Notes: generated by a model not told the origin, from the letters alone. Shown: positions 5,409 to 13,907, counted from the stretch's first letter. The stretch is DNA of 19,531 bases from JAFAVZ01 sp036009105 (GCA_036009105.1 DASYMJ010000238.1:1-19531); one strand, 5' to 3'. Translations and numbers: made by a program.

Positions 5409-7517
5409 TCACGCCATCCGGCGCAGGACCACCATCGAATACGCCTCCAGGGAGATCTCTTCCCCGGCCGCGCACTCCTCATGCTCGCGCAGGTCGGGGA
5501 TCGGCTCGTTCGTGTCCAGCACCTTCTGCCACCGCTCGCCCCACGGGCACTGCGGCAGGCGGAAGGGCATCCGCTCGAAATGCGCGTTGAACAGGATGTA
5601 GAAACTGTCGTCCACGATCCGCTCGCCGCGCTGGTCGGGGGAGGGGATGGCCTCGCCATTGAGGAAGACGCCGAGGGAGCGGCCGAAGCCGGAGTTCCAG
5701 TCGGCGTCCGTCATCAGCTCGCCGTTGGGCTTGAACCAGCCGATGTCGGAGACGCCTTCGCCGTAGAGCGGCCGCCCCACGAACCAGCGGCGGCGCTGGA
5801 ACACGGGATGCTCCTCCCGGAACTTGATCACGCGCGAGGTGAAGGCGAGGAGCTCTTCATCCGCATGTTCCCAGTCGAACCAGGAGAGCTCGTTGTCCTG
5901 CGCGTAGCCGTTGTTGTTCCCCTGCTGGGTGCGCCCCAGCTCGTCGCCGCCGCAGAGCATCGGCACGCCCTGGGAGACGAAGAGCGTGGCCAGGAAGTTG
6001 CGCTGCTGCCGCGCGCGCAAGGCGTTGATGTCCGGGTCGTCGGTCGGACCTTCCGCGCCGCCGTTCCAGGAGCTGTTGTCGTTCGCGCCGTCCTGGTTGT
6101 TCTCGCCGTTGGCCTCGTTGTGCTTCTGGTTATAGGAGACGAGGTCGTGCAGCGTGAAGCCGTCGTGACAGGTGACGAAGTTGATCGAGGCGTACGGCTT
6201 GCGGCCGGTCATGGCGTACAGGTCGGAGCTGCCGGTGAGCCGGCTGGCGAAGTCGTCCAGGGTCTGGTCCGTGCCGCGCCAGTAGTCGCGCACCACGTCC
6301 CGGTATTTGCCGTTCCACTCCGACCAGAGCGGCGGGAAGTTGCCCACCTGGTAGCCGCCCTCGCCCACGTCCCACGGCTCGGCGATCAGCTTGACCTGGG
6401 AGATGGCCGGATCCTGCTGGATGATGTCGAAGAAGGCGGAGAGGCGGTCCACGTCGTGCAGTTCGCGGGCGAGGGTGGAGGCGAGATCGAAGCGAAAGCC
6501 GTCCACGTGCATCTCCAGGTGCCAGTAGCGCAGAGAGTCCATGATCAGCTGCAGCACGTGGGGATGGCGCATGTTCAGGCTGTTGCCGGTGCCGGTGTAG
6601 TCCATGTAGTAGCGCGGGTTGTCCGCCACCGTGCGGTAGTACGCCGCGTTGTCGATCCCCTTCATGGACAGCATCGGCCCCAGATGGTTCCCCTCCGCCG
6701 TGTGGTTGTAGACCACGTCGAGGATGACTTCGATCCCTTCCTCGTGCAGCGTCTTGACCATCCGCTTGAACTCCTGCACCTGCTGGCCGAGCTGGCCGCC
6801 GGAGGAGTACTCGTTGTGCGCGGCGAGGTAGCTGATGGAGTTGTAGCCCCAGTAGTTGCGCAGGCCGCGCTCGAGGAGCACCGAGTCCTGGATGAACTGG
6901 TGGACGGGGAGCAGCTCCACCGCCGTGATGCCGAGCATCTTGAGGTGCCTGATGGCCGCCGGATGAGCGAGGCCCGCATACGTGCCGCGCTGCTCCTCCG
7001 GGATGTCGGGGTGGCGCCTGGTGAAGCCTTTGACGTGCACCTCGTAGATGATCGTCTCGTTCCACGGCGTGCGCGGGTTGCGGTCCGAGCCCCAGTCGAA
7101 GTAGGGGTTCGTGACCACCGACTTCGGCATGTACGGCCCGCTGTCGGCGTCGTTCTTCGAAGTCTCCGGCTCGTTGAAGTGGTAGGGGAAGACCGCTTCG
7201 TTCCATTGCACCTGCCCCTCGACCGCCTTGCCGTACGGGTCGAGGAGGAGCTTGGCCGGGTTGCAGCGGTGGCCGTGCTCCGGCTCCCACGGTCCATGGA
7301 CGCGGTAGCCGTAGCGCTGGCCGGGCTCGATGTTGGGGAGGTAGCCGTGCCAGCAGAAGGCGGTCATCTCCGCCAGGTCGACGCGGGTCTCGTTGCCATG
7401 CTCGTCGAAGAGGCAGAGCTCGACACGGTCGGCGACCTCGGAGAAAACGGAAAAGTTGGTGCCGGCGCCGTCATACGTCGCGCCGAGTGGAAAAGGAGCC
7501 CCGGGCCAGATCTTCAA
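5409..7517 (-). CDS. glgX: Glycogen debranching enzyme GlgX
   Basis: A glycosyl hydrolase family 13 enzyme that removes alpha-1,6 branches from glycogen limit dextrins in the cytoplasm. It has 702 residues, a normal length for GlgX. The N-terminal CBM48 region (about 8-110) starts with PGAPFPLGATYDGAGTNF. The barrel shows region I DVVYNH (267-272), region II DGFRFDLAS with nucleophile Asp344, region III IAEPWD with acid Glu380, and region IV TCHDG with Asp452. The TRQQGNNNGYAQDNE-type loop of GlgX is present as GRTQQGNNNGYAQDNE. All catalytic residues are present. The start is TTG at 7517: an in-frame TGA sits directly before it (7520-7518) and a GAGGG site lies about 6 bases upstream. The next in-frame ATG (residue 51) would cut off half of CBM48. 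The rhodanese gene follows after 12 bases. Confidence 0.97.
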   Translation of the reverse strand: MKIWPGAPFPLGATYDGAGTNFSVFSEVADRVELCLFDEHGNETRVDLAEMTAFCWHGYLPNIEPGQRYGYRVHGPWEPEHGHRCNPAKLLLDPYGKAVEGQVQWNEAVFPYHFNEPETSKNDADSGPYMPKSVVTNPYFDWGSDRNPRTPWNETIIYEVHVKGFTRRHPDIPEEQRGTYAGLAHPAAIRHLKMLGITAVELLPVHQFIQDSVLLERGLRNYWGYNSISYLAAHNEYSSGGQLGQQVQEFKRMVKTLHEEGIEVILDVVYNHTAEGNHLGPMLSMKGIDNAAYYRTVADNPRYYMDYTGTGNSLNMRHPHVLQLIMDSLRYWHLEMHVDGFRFDLASTLARELHDVDRLSAFFDIIQQDPAISQVKLIAEPWDVGEGGYQVGNFPPLWSEWNGKYRDVVRDYWRGTDQTLDDFASRLTGSSDLYAMTGRKPYASINFVTCHDGFTLHDLVSYNQKHNEANGENNQDGANDNSSWNGGAEGPTDDPDINALRARQQRNFLATLFVSQGVPMLCGGDELGRTQQGNNNGYAQDNELSWFDWEHADEELLAFTSRVIKFREEHPVFQRRRWFVGRPLYGEGVSDIGWFKPNGELMTDADWNSGFGRSLGVFLNGEAIPSPDQRGERIVDDSFYILFNAHFERMPFRLPQCPWGERWQKVLDTNEPIPDLREHEECAAGEEISLEAYSMVVLRRMA

Positions 7518-7523
7518 TCAAAT

Positions 7524-7530
7524 CCCTCGC
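7524..7530 (-). promoter_or_regulatory. Ribosome binding site for the TTG start of glgX
   Basis: GCGAGGG, read on the - strand, stands 6 bases before the TTG at 7517. With the stop codon at 7520-7518 it leaves TTG as the only start that keeps the full N-terminal domain. Confidence 0.65.
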
Positions 7531-7624
7531 TTGCGGTGAGGACCACCGCGGGCGGGAGGGGGCAAGGGGTGTGCCATGGGCGAGGGGCGTCCGGACGCTC
7601 TTCGGTGGATGGCGCGCTTCGGTT

Positions 7625-7667
7625 CCGCGGCAAAGACCGCGGTCCGCTGCGGCTCGCGCAGCGCGAG
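7625..7667. repeat. Two short inverted repeats downstream of the immunity gene
   Basis: CTCGCG-CAG-CGCGAG (7653-7667) and CCGCGG-CAAAGA-CCGCGG (7625-7642) can form two hairpins right after the stop of the small membrane protein gene (- strand). No T run follows, so this is not a standard intrinsic terminator; it could still stop or protect the transcript end. Apart from these and the glgX ribosome binding site, I see nothing in the 154-base gap 7518-7671. Confidence 0.45.
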
Positions 7668-7671
7668 AAAC

Positions 7672-8067
7672 TCACCTCTGCCGAGATGATCTATTGCGAA
7701 AGAATGCCGCCACCCGCGCCAGGAATGCGAGGACCATTACGGACAGCAGGTAGGTGCAAAACCATCGAGCGCCGACGGCGAACGCGATCGCTGGAACGCG
7801 AGTGTCTTCATCTTTTGCCAGTCCTCCATACGTCGAAGACCGGAGCACGATGAAAACGGCGATCGTGGCACAGGAAGCCAATACGAACGGAATTCCGTTC
7901 GGTCGGAAACATGCGACAGCAAGTACTGCCATGCTGAGCAGAATCCCGGTGGTTGCGATCGCTTTGAGCAATCGAACATCAGAAAAGCGAAAAAAGACCT
8001 CGAGGCTGGGAATGGCGATCATCACTCCGAGACCGGACAGGGTGATGGCGCGCCGCGCTAGTTGCAC
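7672..8067 (-). CDS. Four-helix membrane protein, putative immunity protein of the RHS toxin
   Basis: A small hydrophobic protein of 131 residues that I do not recognise as a named family. Four membrane helices are predicted (about 8-28, 35-54, 58-77 and 92-121), with a basic C-terminus (RNRSSRQR). The start is GTG at 8067. A perfect AGGAGG (8079-8074) lies 6 bases upstream inside the RHS gene, and the two reading frames overlap by 10 bases. The frame is open further upstream (to 8130), but that part is charged RHS-tip sequence in another frame. A small gene translationally coupled right behind an RHS toxin tip is the standard place of an immunity gene; a membrane protein would fit a toxin acting on the cell wall. 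Its GC content is low for this window (96 of 180 bases in 7861-8040), like the tip. The immunity role is inferred from position only. Confidence 0.8.
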   Translation of the reverse strand: MQLARRAITLSGLGVMIAIPSLEVFFRFSDVRLLKAIATTGILLSMAVLAVACFRPNGIPFVLASCATIAVFIVLRSSTYGGLAKDEDTRVPAIAFAVGARWFCTYLLSVMVLAFLARVAAFFRNRSSRQR

Positions 8068-11000
8068 ACCTTTCCTCCTACAAAGTAGGCGAACACCGTA
8101 ATGGGATCGTTCGGCTTTTCTGTCGCCCAATCGCGAGCCCAGCGGTCACAGTCCGCCACATCGATACATCCGTGGCTTCCGGGCTGCGGTCTTGTGTCGC
8201 CGTGAAGGAAGAAGTTATCGCGACCGTACGTCTTGGTGCCCTTGTTCGGATGGAGCGGCGCGCGCCACCAACCCCACCCGGGAGTACGCACAAGGGCGCG
8301 AAGTCCACCCGAGAACTCCTTCGGATATAGGGTATAGGTTCCCTCAGGCAGCGGTCCATAGTCTTTCGTGGATTGATCGGCCTGCTTCGAACCTGGAACT
8401 CCCGATGACGCCGCACAGGATTTAACAATCCTGCCGTCATCGTCGATGAAATACGCCCTGCACCCGTCATAACGAATCGAGCGAAGTCCCGAGGGGTCAA
8501 TTGCGAATAGAGGGTTCGCTCCGGAATAGGAATACAAATTGGCAGCCGAGGTAACGAGCAAAGCACTCATATCGCTGCCGGAGATGCCTCGTGGAAGGAA
8601 CACGGCACTCGCCAGTCCGAGATTTTCCAGCGGGTCATCCTGCGTATACCGCCCCCACCCGTCCCGGTACCAGCGGAACATGTTGTAGTCGCGCTCCGGC
8701 GTCCGCTCGTCGTACTCCTGGCCGGGGAGGCGGAGGGGTTGGTGGCGGGTGGAGCCGGTGCGGTAGGCGTGCACCCGGCCGAAGGGCTCGTACTCGGCGC
8801 GCCAGTCGACGGCGGCGGTGGAGTCGGTCTGGATGATGGGGGTGCCGAGGTGGTCGGTGAAGGTCCAGTGCGTGGTCGTGGTGGCGAGGTCGAACTGGGC
8901 CACCGGCTGGCCGGCGAACCAGAGGTACTCGTAAGCGAGGGTCGGGGAGAGGCTGAGGTCCGTCTCGGCGAGGAGGTTCAGCTCGGGGGAGTAGAGCGAG
9001 TAGCGCTCGTACTTGCCGGAGGTCGTGGTGTACGGCGTGACGAGGTGAGTGCCGAAGGCAAGGGTGAGCGGACGGCGGGCCGGCAGGAGGGTGATCGACG
9101 TCTCGCGGGCGATGCCGTGAACGGTCGCCGTGATGCGCACCGCGCGCTCCGAGTCGACCGCCGCGGTCGGCACGTCGAAGGTCAGCGTGCGCTGGGAATG
9201 GGCGAGGAAAACGCTCGGCGGCAGCTCGACGGCCGGATCGCTGGAGGAGAGGTCGATCTGGACCCCGCCTTCAGGAGCGCTCGCCGAGAGCTCGATGGTG
9301 ATCGTCGCCTTCCGTCCGCCCACCAGGCGGCCCGGGGTGATGGCCATCGCGGTCAGATAGGCATCCCTCGATGCGGTCAGCCCCAGACCGGTATCCCAGG
9401 TGCCTTCCTCCGTATGCGTGGTGAACGTGGCCGACTTCGTCGTGGCGAACGTAGCATTCACGACGTTGGCATTCGGGCAGTCCTCGGAACAGAGGACCAC
9501 GGTGTTGGGGTAGGAGGTCATGGTGAACGTCGCCGAGGTCGCGCTCGCCGGAATGGTCACCGAGGTGGGGCAGTCGCTCGTGTCGGAACAGGTGATGATG
9601 GCGCGCACGCCGCCGGCCGGCGCCGCCGCGTTCAGGGTCACGGCCACGGTCGTGCTCACGGAGGGGCGAGCCCCGGAGGGGAGCAAGGCGTCGGTGGGAT
9701 CGACCGACACGGAATCGACGTCCCACGTTCCGGGCGTGAGCGCCAGCGTGGCAGTGGCAGCGACGCCGCTCCAGGTGGCCGTGACCGGCACCCAGACGGT
9801 GGAGCCGACGGCGAACGTGGTGGCGGTGAACGTGCCGCTGGTCTGGCCGGCGGCGATGGTGATGCTGGCCGGCACGGTGACCCGCGTGGTGTCGCCGCTG
9901 GCCAGAGTGATGGTCGCGCCGCCGGTCGGGGCGGCCGCCATCAGCGTGACGGTGCCGGTCGAGCTGTTGCTGCCGACCACCTGGCCGGGGTTGAACGACA
10001 GAGCGTGCCTGGCGATGCTCGTCACGGCACGGACGCCGCGCCCGTCGTAGCGATAGGCCAGCCCGTCACCGGCGGCGAGATGGTTGCGATCGGAGTAGGA
10101 GTACGTGCCGCCGCCCACGTGGGCCTCGTTGCCGGCCGCATCGTAAGTCACCGGCCGGGCAACGCTTCCCTCCGTGACGGAGGTCAGCTTCGGCGTCGTT
10201 CCGGAGTAGGTGAAGGAGGCCGAGCGCGATGAGCCGAGCGTCAGCGAGAGCATGTTGCCCATGGTGTCGTAGGAGTAGGAGCCGGTGCCCCACAGCGAAG
10301 CGCCGGTGGAGGCGCTGGTCAGGCGGTTCAGGTCGTCGTAGCCGAAGTCGCGGTCGTAGGCCGAGCTCACCGCGTCATGGATCTGCGTGATGTTGCCGAC
10401 CGCATCGGTGGCGTAGAGATAGTCCGCGATCGTGCCGGAGGGGCCGGTGAGCTTGTTCTCCATCGGACGGTAGCGGGCGTCGTAGGTCATCGTCTTCGTC
10501 GTGCCGTTGCTGTAGGTGAGCGAGGTCATGGGGCCGAAGGGGAGGTACGTCGCGGCGCTGACGAGCGACGTGGCGCCGGAAGTCGCGCTGAGCGGGCGGT
10601 CGGCGAAGTCGTACGCGAACGTCACGACCCGGGAGGACGGATAGGTGATGGAAGTCCGGTTGCCGTTCGCGTCGTAGCCGAACGAGGTGGTGTAGGTCTC
10701 CGCGTCGATCTTCCTGACCTCCGTCGTGAGCAGCCCCCGGCGCTCGTAGCTGTACCGCGTGGACGGGGTGGTGCCGGAGGGGCCGGTGGCATCCTTCATC
10801 TCGAAAAGCCGGCCCAGGCCGTAGTGATACGTGCCGGCCTCGTCGTAAACCCAGCTGACCGACTCGGTGGTCACGTTGTTGCGCTTCGCGTCCGAGGTGA
10901 GGACGCGGTTGAGGTAATCGTAGGTGCGCACCACGGTCGCGGCGTTCGCATCGGTCGACTGCAGGAGATTGCCCGCCTCGTCGTACCCATAGTCCGTCAC

Positions 11001-13907
11001 GGCGGTGACCGGGCTGCTCTGCTGGCGCATCCTCCCGAAGTCGTCATAGACATACGAGGTGACGTTGCCGTTCGGATCGGTGACCGTGGTCAGGTTGTCG
11101 TGCGCGTCGTAGCCGTACTGCGTGACCGCCGTTCCCGCCCCGAGCTTCTGGGTGACCGATGCGACGCGATCGAGCGCATCGTAGGCGTACGTCGTATTGG
11201 CGGTGGTGTGGTTCTCGTCCTTCACCGTGGCCTGCTTGCCGTCCGCGTCGTAGGTGAAGACGACCTTCGAGCCGCTCGGGATGGTGTGATCGATCTCGGA
11301 GAGGCGGCCGTTCAGGTCGTAGACGAAGCTGTCGCCGCGCTTGGTCACCCAGGACGTACAGGTCGAAGCCGGCGTGGAGCAGAGCTGGTCCGCCTCGGAC
11401 GTCTTCCGGCCGGCGGCGTCGAGCGTCAGATGGCGGCGCTCCACCTCGTTCCCCGCGGCGTCGACGCGCACCGTATCGGTGAGCCAGTTCGAGCCGTCCT
11501 CGTACATGAAGCGGGTCCTGGTGCCGCGGGGCGAGGTCGTCTCCGTGACGCGGTCCCGCCCGTCGATGGTGGTGCTGGAGACGTAATCGGTGGTGTCGTT
11601 CGTGTCGCCGGTCCTGGCCTTGTTGGTGGAGGTGAGCACGCGGCCGCGGTCGTCGGTGGTGCGCAGCGTGGTGACGCCGTTGACGTCGACCAACGTGCGC
11701 GGGGTGCCGTAGACGTCGTAGTCGTCGAAGCTGGTGGTGTGGCCGAGGGCGTTGGTCGTCTGCTGCAGGCGTCCGCGGCGGTTGATGGTGGAGTCGGCGC
11801 TGCTGTAGTAGGAGTTGGTCGTGACGTCGTCGTTGCCGCCGCTCGCCGCGCGCGGTCCGTTGAGGCTCAGCAGGCGGTGCGCCGAGTCGAAGGTCGTCAC
11901 CGTGGTCAGCGACGTGGCCGTGCCGCCGGACTTGCCGCTGGCGATGCTGGTCAGCACCGTCTCGTTGCTGGTCCAGGCCCGCGACAGCGTCTTCGCGGTG
12001 GCTCCGGCCACGGACGGCCGGGAGATGTTCGTGGCGAACGTCGGCCAGGACGAATAGCCGTACGTGTACGTCGTGGTCCGCGCCTTGGTCGTGCCGAGTG
12101 CTTCGGTGACGGTGGCCACGTTGCCCATTCCGTCGTAGGTGTACTGGGTGAGGTGACCCTCGCCGTCCGTGCGGGTGAGCACGCGGCCATCGGAGTCGTA
12201 AGTGAGCGATTGCGTATCGGAGACGGTGCCGCAGGAGGGGCAGACGCCCTGCAGCTCGGTGGGGAGGTACTGGCCCTTCACGAACTTGAGCATGTAGATG
12301 GTCACCGTGTCGATGCCGCCGGTGGTGTGCGTCACGCGCACCTTTCCGGCCGTGGGCGTGTCGTACTCGAAGGTGTAGGTGTCGTGGCCGCTGCCGACCA
12401 TGGAGGTCGTGCCGCGGCCCTGGCTGTCGTAGGAGTGCGACTCCAGGACCGCTCCCGATTCGTCCTCCACGCTGACGATGCGGCCCGAGCCATCGTTGGT
12501 GATGTGCCGCCAGGGGGCCGCCGCCGTCGTGCGGAGCGGATCCCAGATCTTGTCGATGCGGCTGTTGAGGTAGTGCAGCTTCCAGGTCGCCCCGCCGGTG
12601 AGCGAGATCGTCTCGATCAGTCCGTTGACGTAGCCGAGGGTGACGGTGCGGCCGTAGTCATCGGCCACCGAGGCGAGCCGGCCGTTGGAGTCGTAGGTGC
12701 CGGTCAGGGAGTTGTTCCAGCGGTCCCTGGTGGACTTCCACATGCCGGTCGTGGCATCGAAGGCGCTCGTCTCGCCGTCGACGGTGCTGACCAGGTAGTC
12801 GCCGCTCACCGCGTCGATGGAGACCTGGCTCTTCGAGGTGGCCGGGACCGCGGCCTGCCAGATCGTGCCGTTCTTGTCGAAGTAGCGGATGTCGCCCGTC
12901 GGCCCGTACAGCACCAGGCGCTTGTTGCTGCTGTCGGTGGGGTGGATCTGCATGTTGAAGCTATGCGTCCAGTCGATCTCCAGGGGGCGGGTCATGTAGC
13001 CGATGTAGTACGTCGGCCGCACGCTGTGGAAGGTGATGTCGAAGCGGAAGGGGAGCGGCCCGCCGATGTCGAACAGCGGAAAGTTGACCGAGACGTCGCC
13101 CGAGCCGGCGTTGACCGGTTTGCCGGCGCAGATGCCGGGCGGCCCGGAAGGCTGGCCGAGGGATGCGGCGAGGGCGACGAGCGGATCGCTCGGGCCGCTG
13201 CTGCAGCTGTTGCAGTTCGTCTGCTTCAGCTTGCACTCGTCCGCCTTGAACTTCATGGTTTTGGTGACCGTGGCCTCGCCGCTGCAGCGGTTGGCGATCA
13301 CCTGGATGTCGTGGTCGCCGGAGCTGCAGGCGAAGGGCAGCGAAACGAGGCAGGTGCCGCTGTCCGGCACCTGGCAGGCGCTGGGGACGCCGTAGTCCTG
13401 GCCGTCCACGAAGAGGGCAAGGGAGTGGGAGCTGGGACCGAAGGAGTAGTCGATCTTCAGCGTGCTCTCCAGCGTCGTGTCCTTGCTGATCTCCAGCGAG
13501 ACGTTCTGGCGGTCGACCGTGAAGCTGCCCTCCTTGATCCCGGGGTTGCCGTCATGGCAGGCGTCTCCCGGGATGGCGTAGTAGCAGCCGGAGTGGAACT
13601 TGACCTTGTATTCGCCTTCCGGGAAGCACCCCGCCCACCAGCGAAAATGGCCGTCGCAGTTGCCGGCGTTGGTGCAGGTGGAGGCGTCCGCACCGCAATC
13701 GGTGATGCACTCGCCGTTCGGGTTCTCGAGCCAGATGTGGTACAGCACGAGGCAGCTGTTGCTGGCGGCGACGGTATGGGCATAGACGTAGCCGTCCGCG
13801 GCCGGTCCGGTGACCTCCAGGGTGGTGTCGCACTGGGCCAGCGCGGAAACGGCGAACAGACTGCACACGAGCATCGCGAGCGATGCCCCAACCAGACGAA
13901 AACGCAT
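8058..13907 (-). CDS. Secreted RHS/YD-repeat polymorphic toxin with L,D-transpeptidase-like tip
   Basis: A giant protein of 1949 residues. The Sec signal peptide is about 1-24 (cut near ALA-QC). Residues 25-260 form a Cys-rich region with 17 Cys, then an RHS opening (SGDVSVNFPLFDIGGPLPF, 269-287). Residues to about 1300 are YD repeats (YDxxGN, YDDFGR, YDALDR and similar), which in known relatives build a closed shell. An Ig-like block (about 1302-1620) interrupts the shell, which resumes with YSPELNLLAETD, WTFTDHLGTPIIQTD, WRAEYEPFGR and the closing NPLFAIDPSGL (1798-1808). The last is the usual self-cleavage and tip-junction signature. A 141-residue tip follows. An AGGAG site precedes the ATG at 13907, and a good promoter lies upstream. 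No VgrG, PAAR domain or other type VI gene is visible, so export is probably by Sec plus a further step that cannot be named. A cell-surface or competition role is inferred. Confidence 0.93.
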   Translation of the reverse strand: MRFRLVGASLAMLVCSLFAVSALAQCDTTLEVTGPAADGYVYAHTVAASNSCLVLYHIWLENPNGECITDCGADASTCTNAGNCDGHFRWWAGCFPEGEYKVKFHSGCYYAIPGDACHDGNPGIKEGSFTVDRQNVSLEISKDTTLESTLKIDYSFGPSSHSLALFVDGQDYGVPSACQVPDSGTCLVSLPFACSSGDHDIQVIANRCSGEATVTKTMKFKADECKLKQTNCNSCSSGPSDPLVALAASLGQPSGPPGICAGKPVNAGSGDVSVNFPLFDIGGPLPFRFDITFHSVRPTYYIGYMTRPLEIDWTHSFNMQIHPTDSSNKRLVLYGPTGDIRYFDKNGTIWQAAVPATSKSQVSIDAVSGDYLVSTVDGETSAFDATTGMWKSTRDRWNNSLTGTYDSNGRLASVADDYGRTVTLGYVNGLIETISLTGGATWKLHYLNSRIDKIWDPLRTTAAAPWRHITNDGSGRIVSVEDESGAVLESHSYDSQGRGTTSMVGSGHDTYTFEYDTPTAGKVRVTHTTGGIDTVTIYMLKFVKGQYLPTELQGVCPSCGTVSDTQSLTYDSDGRVLTRTDGEGHLTQYTYDGMGNVATVTEALGTTKARTTTYTYGYSSWPTFATNISRPSVAGATAKTLSRAWTSNETVLTSIASGKSGGTATSLTTVTTFDSAHRLLSLNGPRAASGGNDDVTTNSYYSSADSTINRRGRLQQTTNALGHTTSFDDYDVYGTPRTLVDVNGVTTLRTTDDRGRVLTSTNKARTGDTNDTTDYVSSTTIDGRDRVTETTSPRGTRTRFMYEDGSNWLTDTVRVDAAGNEVERRHLTLDAAGRKTSEADQLCSTPASTCTSWVTKRGDSFVYDLNGRLSEIDHTIPSGSKVVFTYDADGKQATVKDENHTTANTTYAYDALDRVASVTQKLGAGTAVTQYGYDAHDNLTTVTDPNGNVTSYVYDDFGRMRQQSSPVTAVTDYGYDEAGNLLQSTDANAATVVRTYDYLNRVLTSDAKRNNVTTESVSWVYDEAGTYHYGLGRLFEMKDATGPSGTTPSTRYSYERRGLLTTEVRKIDAETYTTSFGYDANGNRTSITYPSSRVVTFAYDFADRPLSATSGATSLVSAATYLPFGPMTSLTYSNGTTKTMTYDARYRPMENKLTGPSGTIADYLYATDAVGNITQIHDAVSSAYDRDFGYDDLNRLTSASTGASLWGTGSYSYDTMGNMLSLTLGSSRSASFTYSGTTPKLTSVTEGSVARPVTYDAAGNEAHVGGGTYSYSDRNHLAAGDGLAYRYDGRGVRAVTSIARHALSFNPGQVVGSNSSTGTVTLMAAAPTGGATITLASGDTTRVTVPASITIAAGQTSGTFTATTFAVGSTVWVPVTATWSGVAATATLALTPGTWDVDSVSVDPTDALLPSGARPSVSTTVAVTLNAAAPAGGVRAIITCSDTSDCPTSVTIPASATSATFTMTSYPNTVVLCSEDCPNANVVNATFATTKSATFTTHTEEGTWDTGLGLTASRDAYLTAMAITPGRLVGGRKATITIELSASAPEGGVQIDLSSSDPAVELPPSVFLAHSQRTLTFDVPTAAVDSERAVRITATVHGIARETSITLLPARRPLTLAFGTHLVTPYTTTSGKYERYSLYSPELNLLAETDLSLSPTLAYEYLWFAGQPVAQFDLATTTTHWTFTDHLGTPIIQTDSTAAVDWRAEYEPFGRVHAYRTGSTRHQPLRLPGQEYDERTPERDYNMFRWYRDGWGRYTQDDPLENLGLASAVFLPRGISGSDMSALLVTSAANLYSYSGANPLFAIDPSGLRSIRYDGCRAYFIDDDGRIVKSCAASSGVPGSKQADQSTKDYGPLPEGTYTLYPKEFSGGLRALVRTPGWGWWRAPLHPNKGTKTYGRDNFFLHGDTRPQPGSHGCIDVADCDRWARDWATEKPNDPITVFAYFVGGKVCN
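8061..8483 (-). other. Toxin tip: Tlde1/DUF2778-like L,D-transpeptidase domain
   Basis: Residues 1809-1949 of the RHS protein, after DPSGL. The order SGVPGS, then GPLPEGTYTLYP, then FFLHGDTRPQ and PGSHGCIDVADCDRW matches the Tlde1/DUF2778 and YkuD-like pattern. The likely catalytic Cys is 1914 in SHGC, with His1912 or His1902. Enzymes with this fold cut or exchange the mDAP-linked end of peptidoglycan stem peptides; Tlde1 is a known interbacterial toxin. The domain is complete. Its DNA has lower GC (97 of 180 bases in 8401-8580) than the adjoining shell (91 of 120 in 8701-8820). Confidence 0.8.
8074..8079 (-). promoter_or_regulatory. Ribosome binding site AGGAGG inside the RHS 3' end
   Basis: Read on the - strand this is AGGAGG, 6 bases before the GTG at 8067. 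It is strong evidence that the small overlapping gene is really translated and coupled to the RHS gene. Confidence 0.85.
9048..10004 (-). other. Ig-like domain block inserted in the RHS shell
   Basis: Residues about 1302-1620 contain three tandem Ig-like domains of about 100 residues each. They share the order TVTLMAAAPTGGATITL, a VPASITIAAGQTSGTF-type strand and a closing strand; the second has VTIPASATSATFTM and the third ITIELSASAPEGGVQIDL. RHS sequence is present on both sides (YRYDGRGVRAV before, YERYSLYSPELNLLAETD after). In ordinary RHS proteins those two pieces lie nearly next to each other. Confidence 0.8.

Noticed and set aside
7518..7671. A further small gene or RNA between the immunity gene and glgX
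   Set aside because: Only two short hairpins and the glgX ribosome binding site are visible; no start with a ribosome binding site and no T run support a gene or RNA.
4776..7853. 1025-codon open frame on the + strand opposite glgX and the rhodanese gene
   Set aside because: GlgX is unmistakable on the other strand. The + frame crosses several genes and shows only low-complexity Val/Arg/Ala sequence.
8058..8566. Frameshifted reading of the toxin tip as a separate gene starting at 8566
   Set aside because: The RHS frame runs without a break through DPSGL into the SHGC motif. The other frame is Arg/Ser/Thr-rich and motif-free.
8058..13907. Type VI secretion cluster around the RHS gene
   Set aside because: No VgrG, Hcp, PAAR or Tss genes are in the window, and the RHS protein has a Sec signal instead of a PAAR head.
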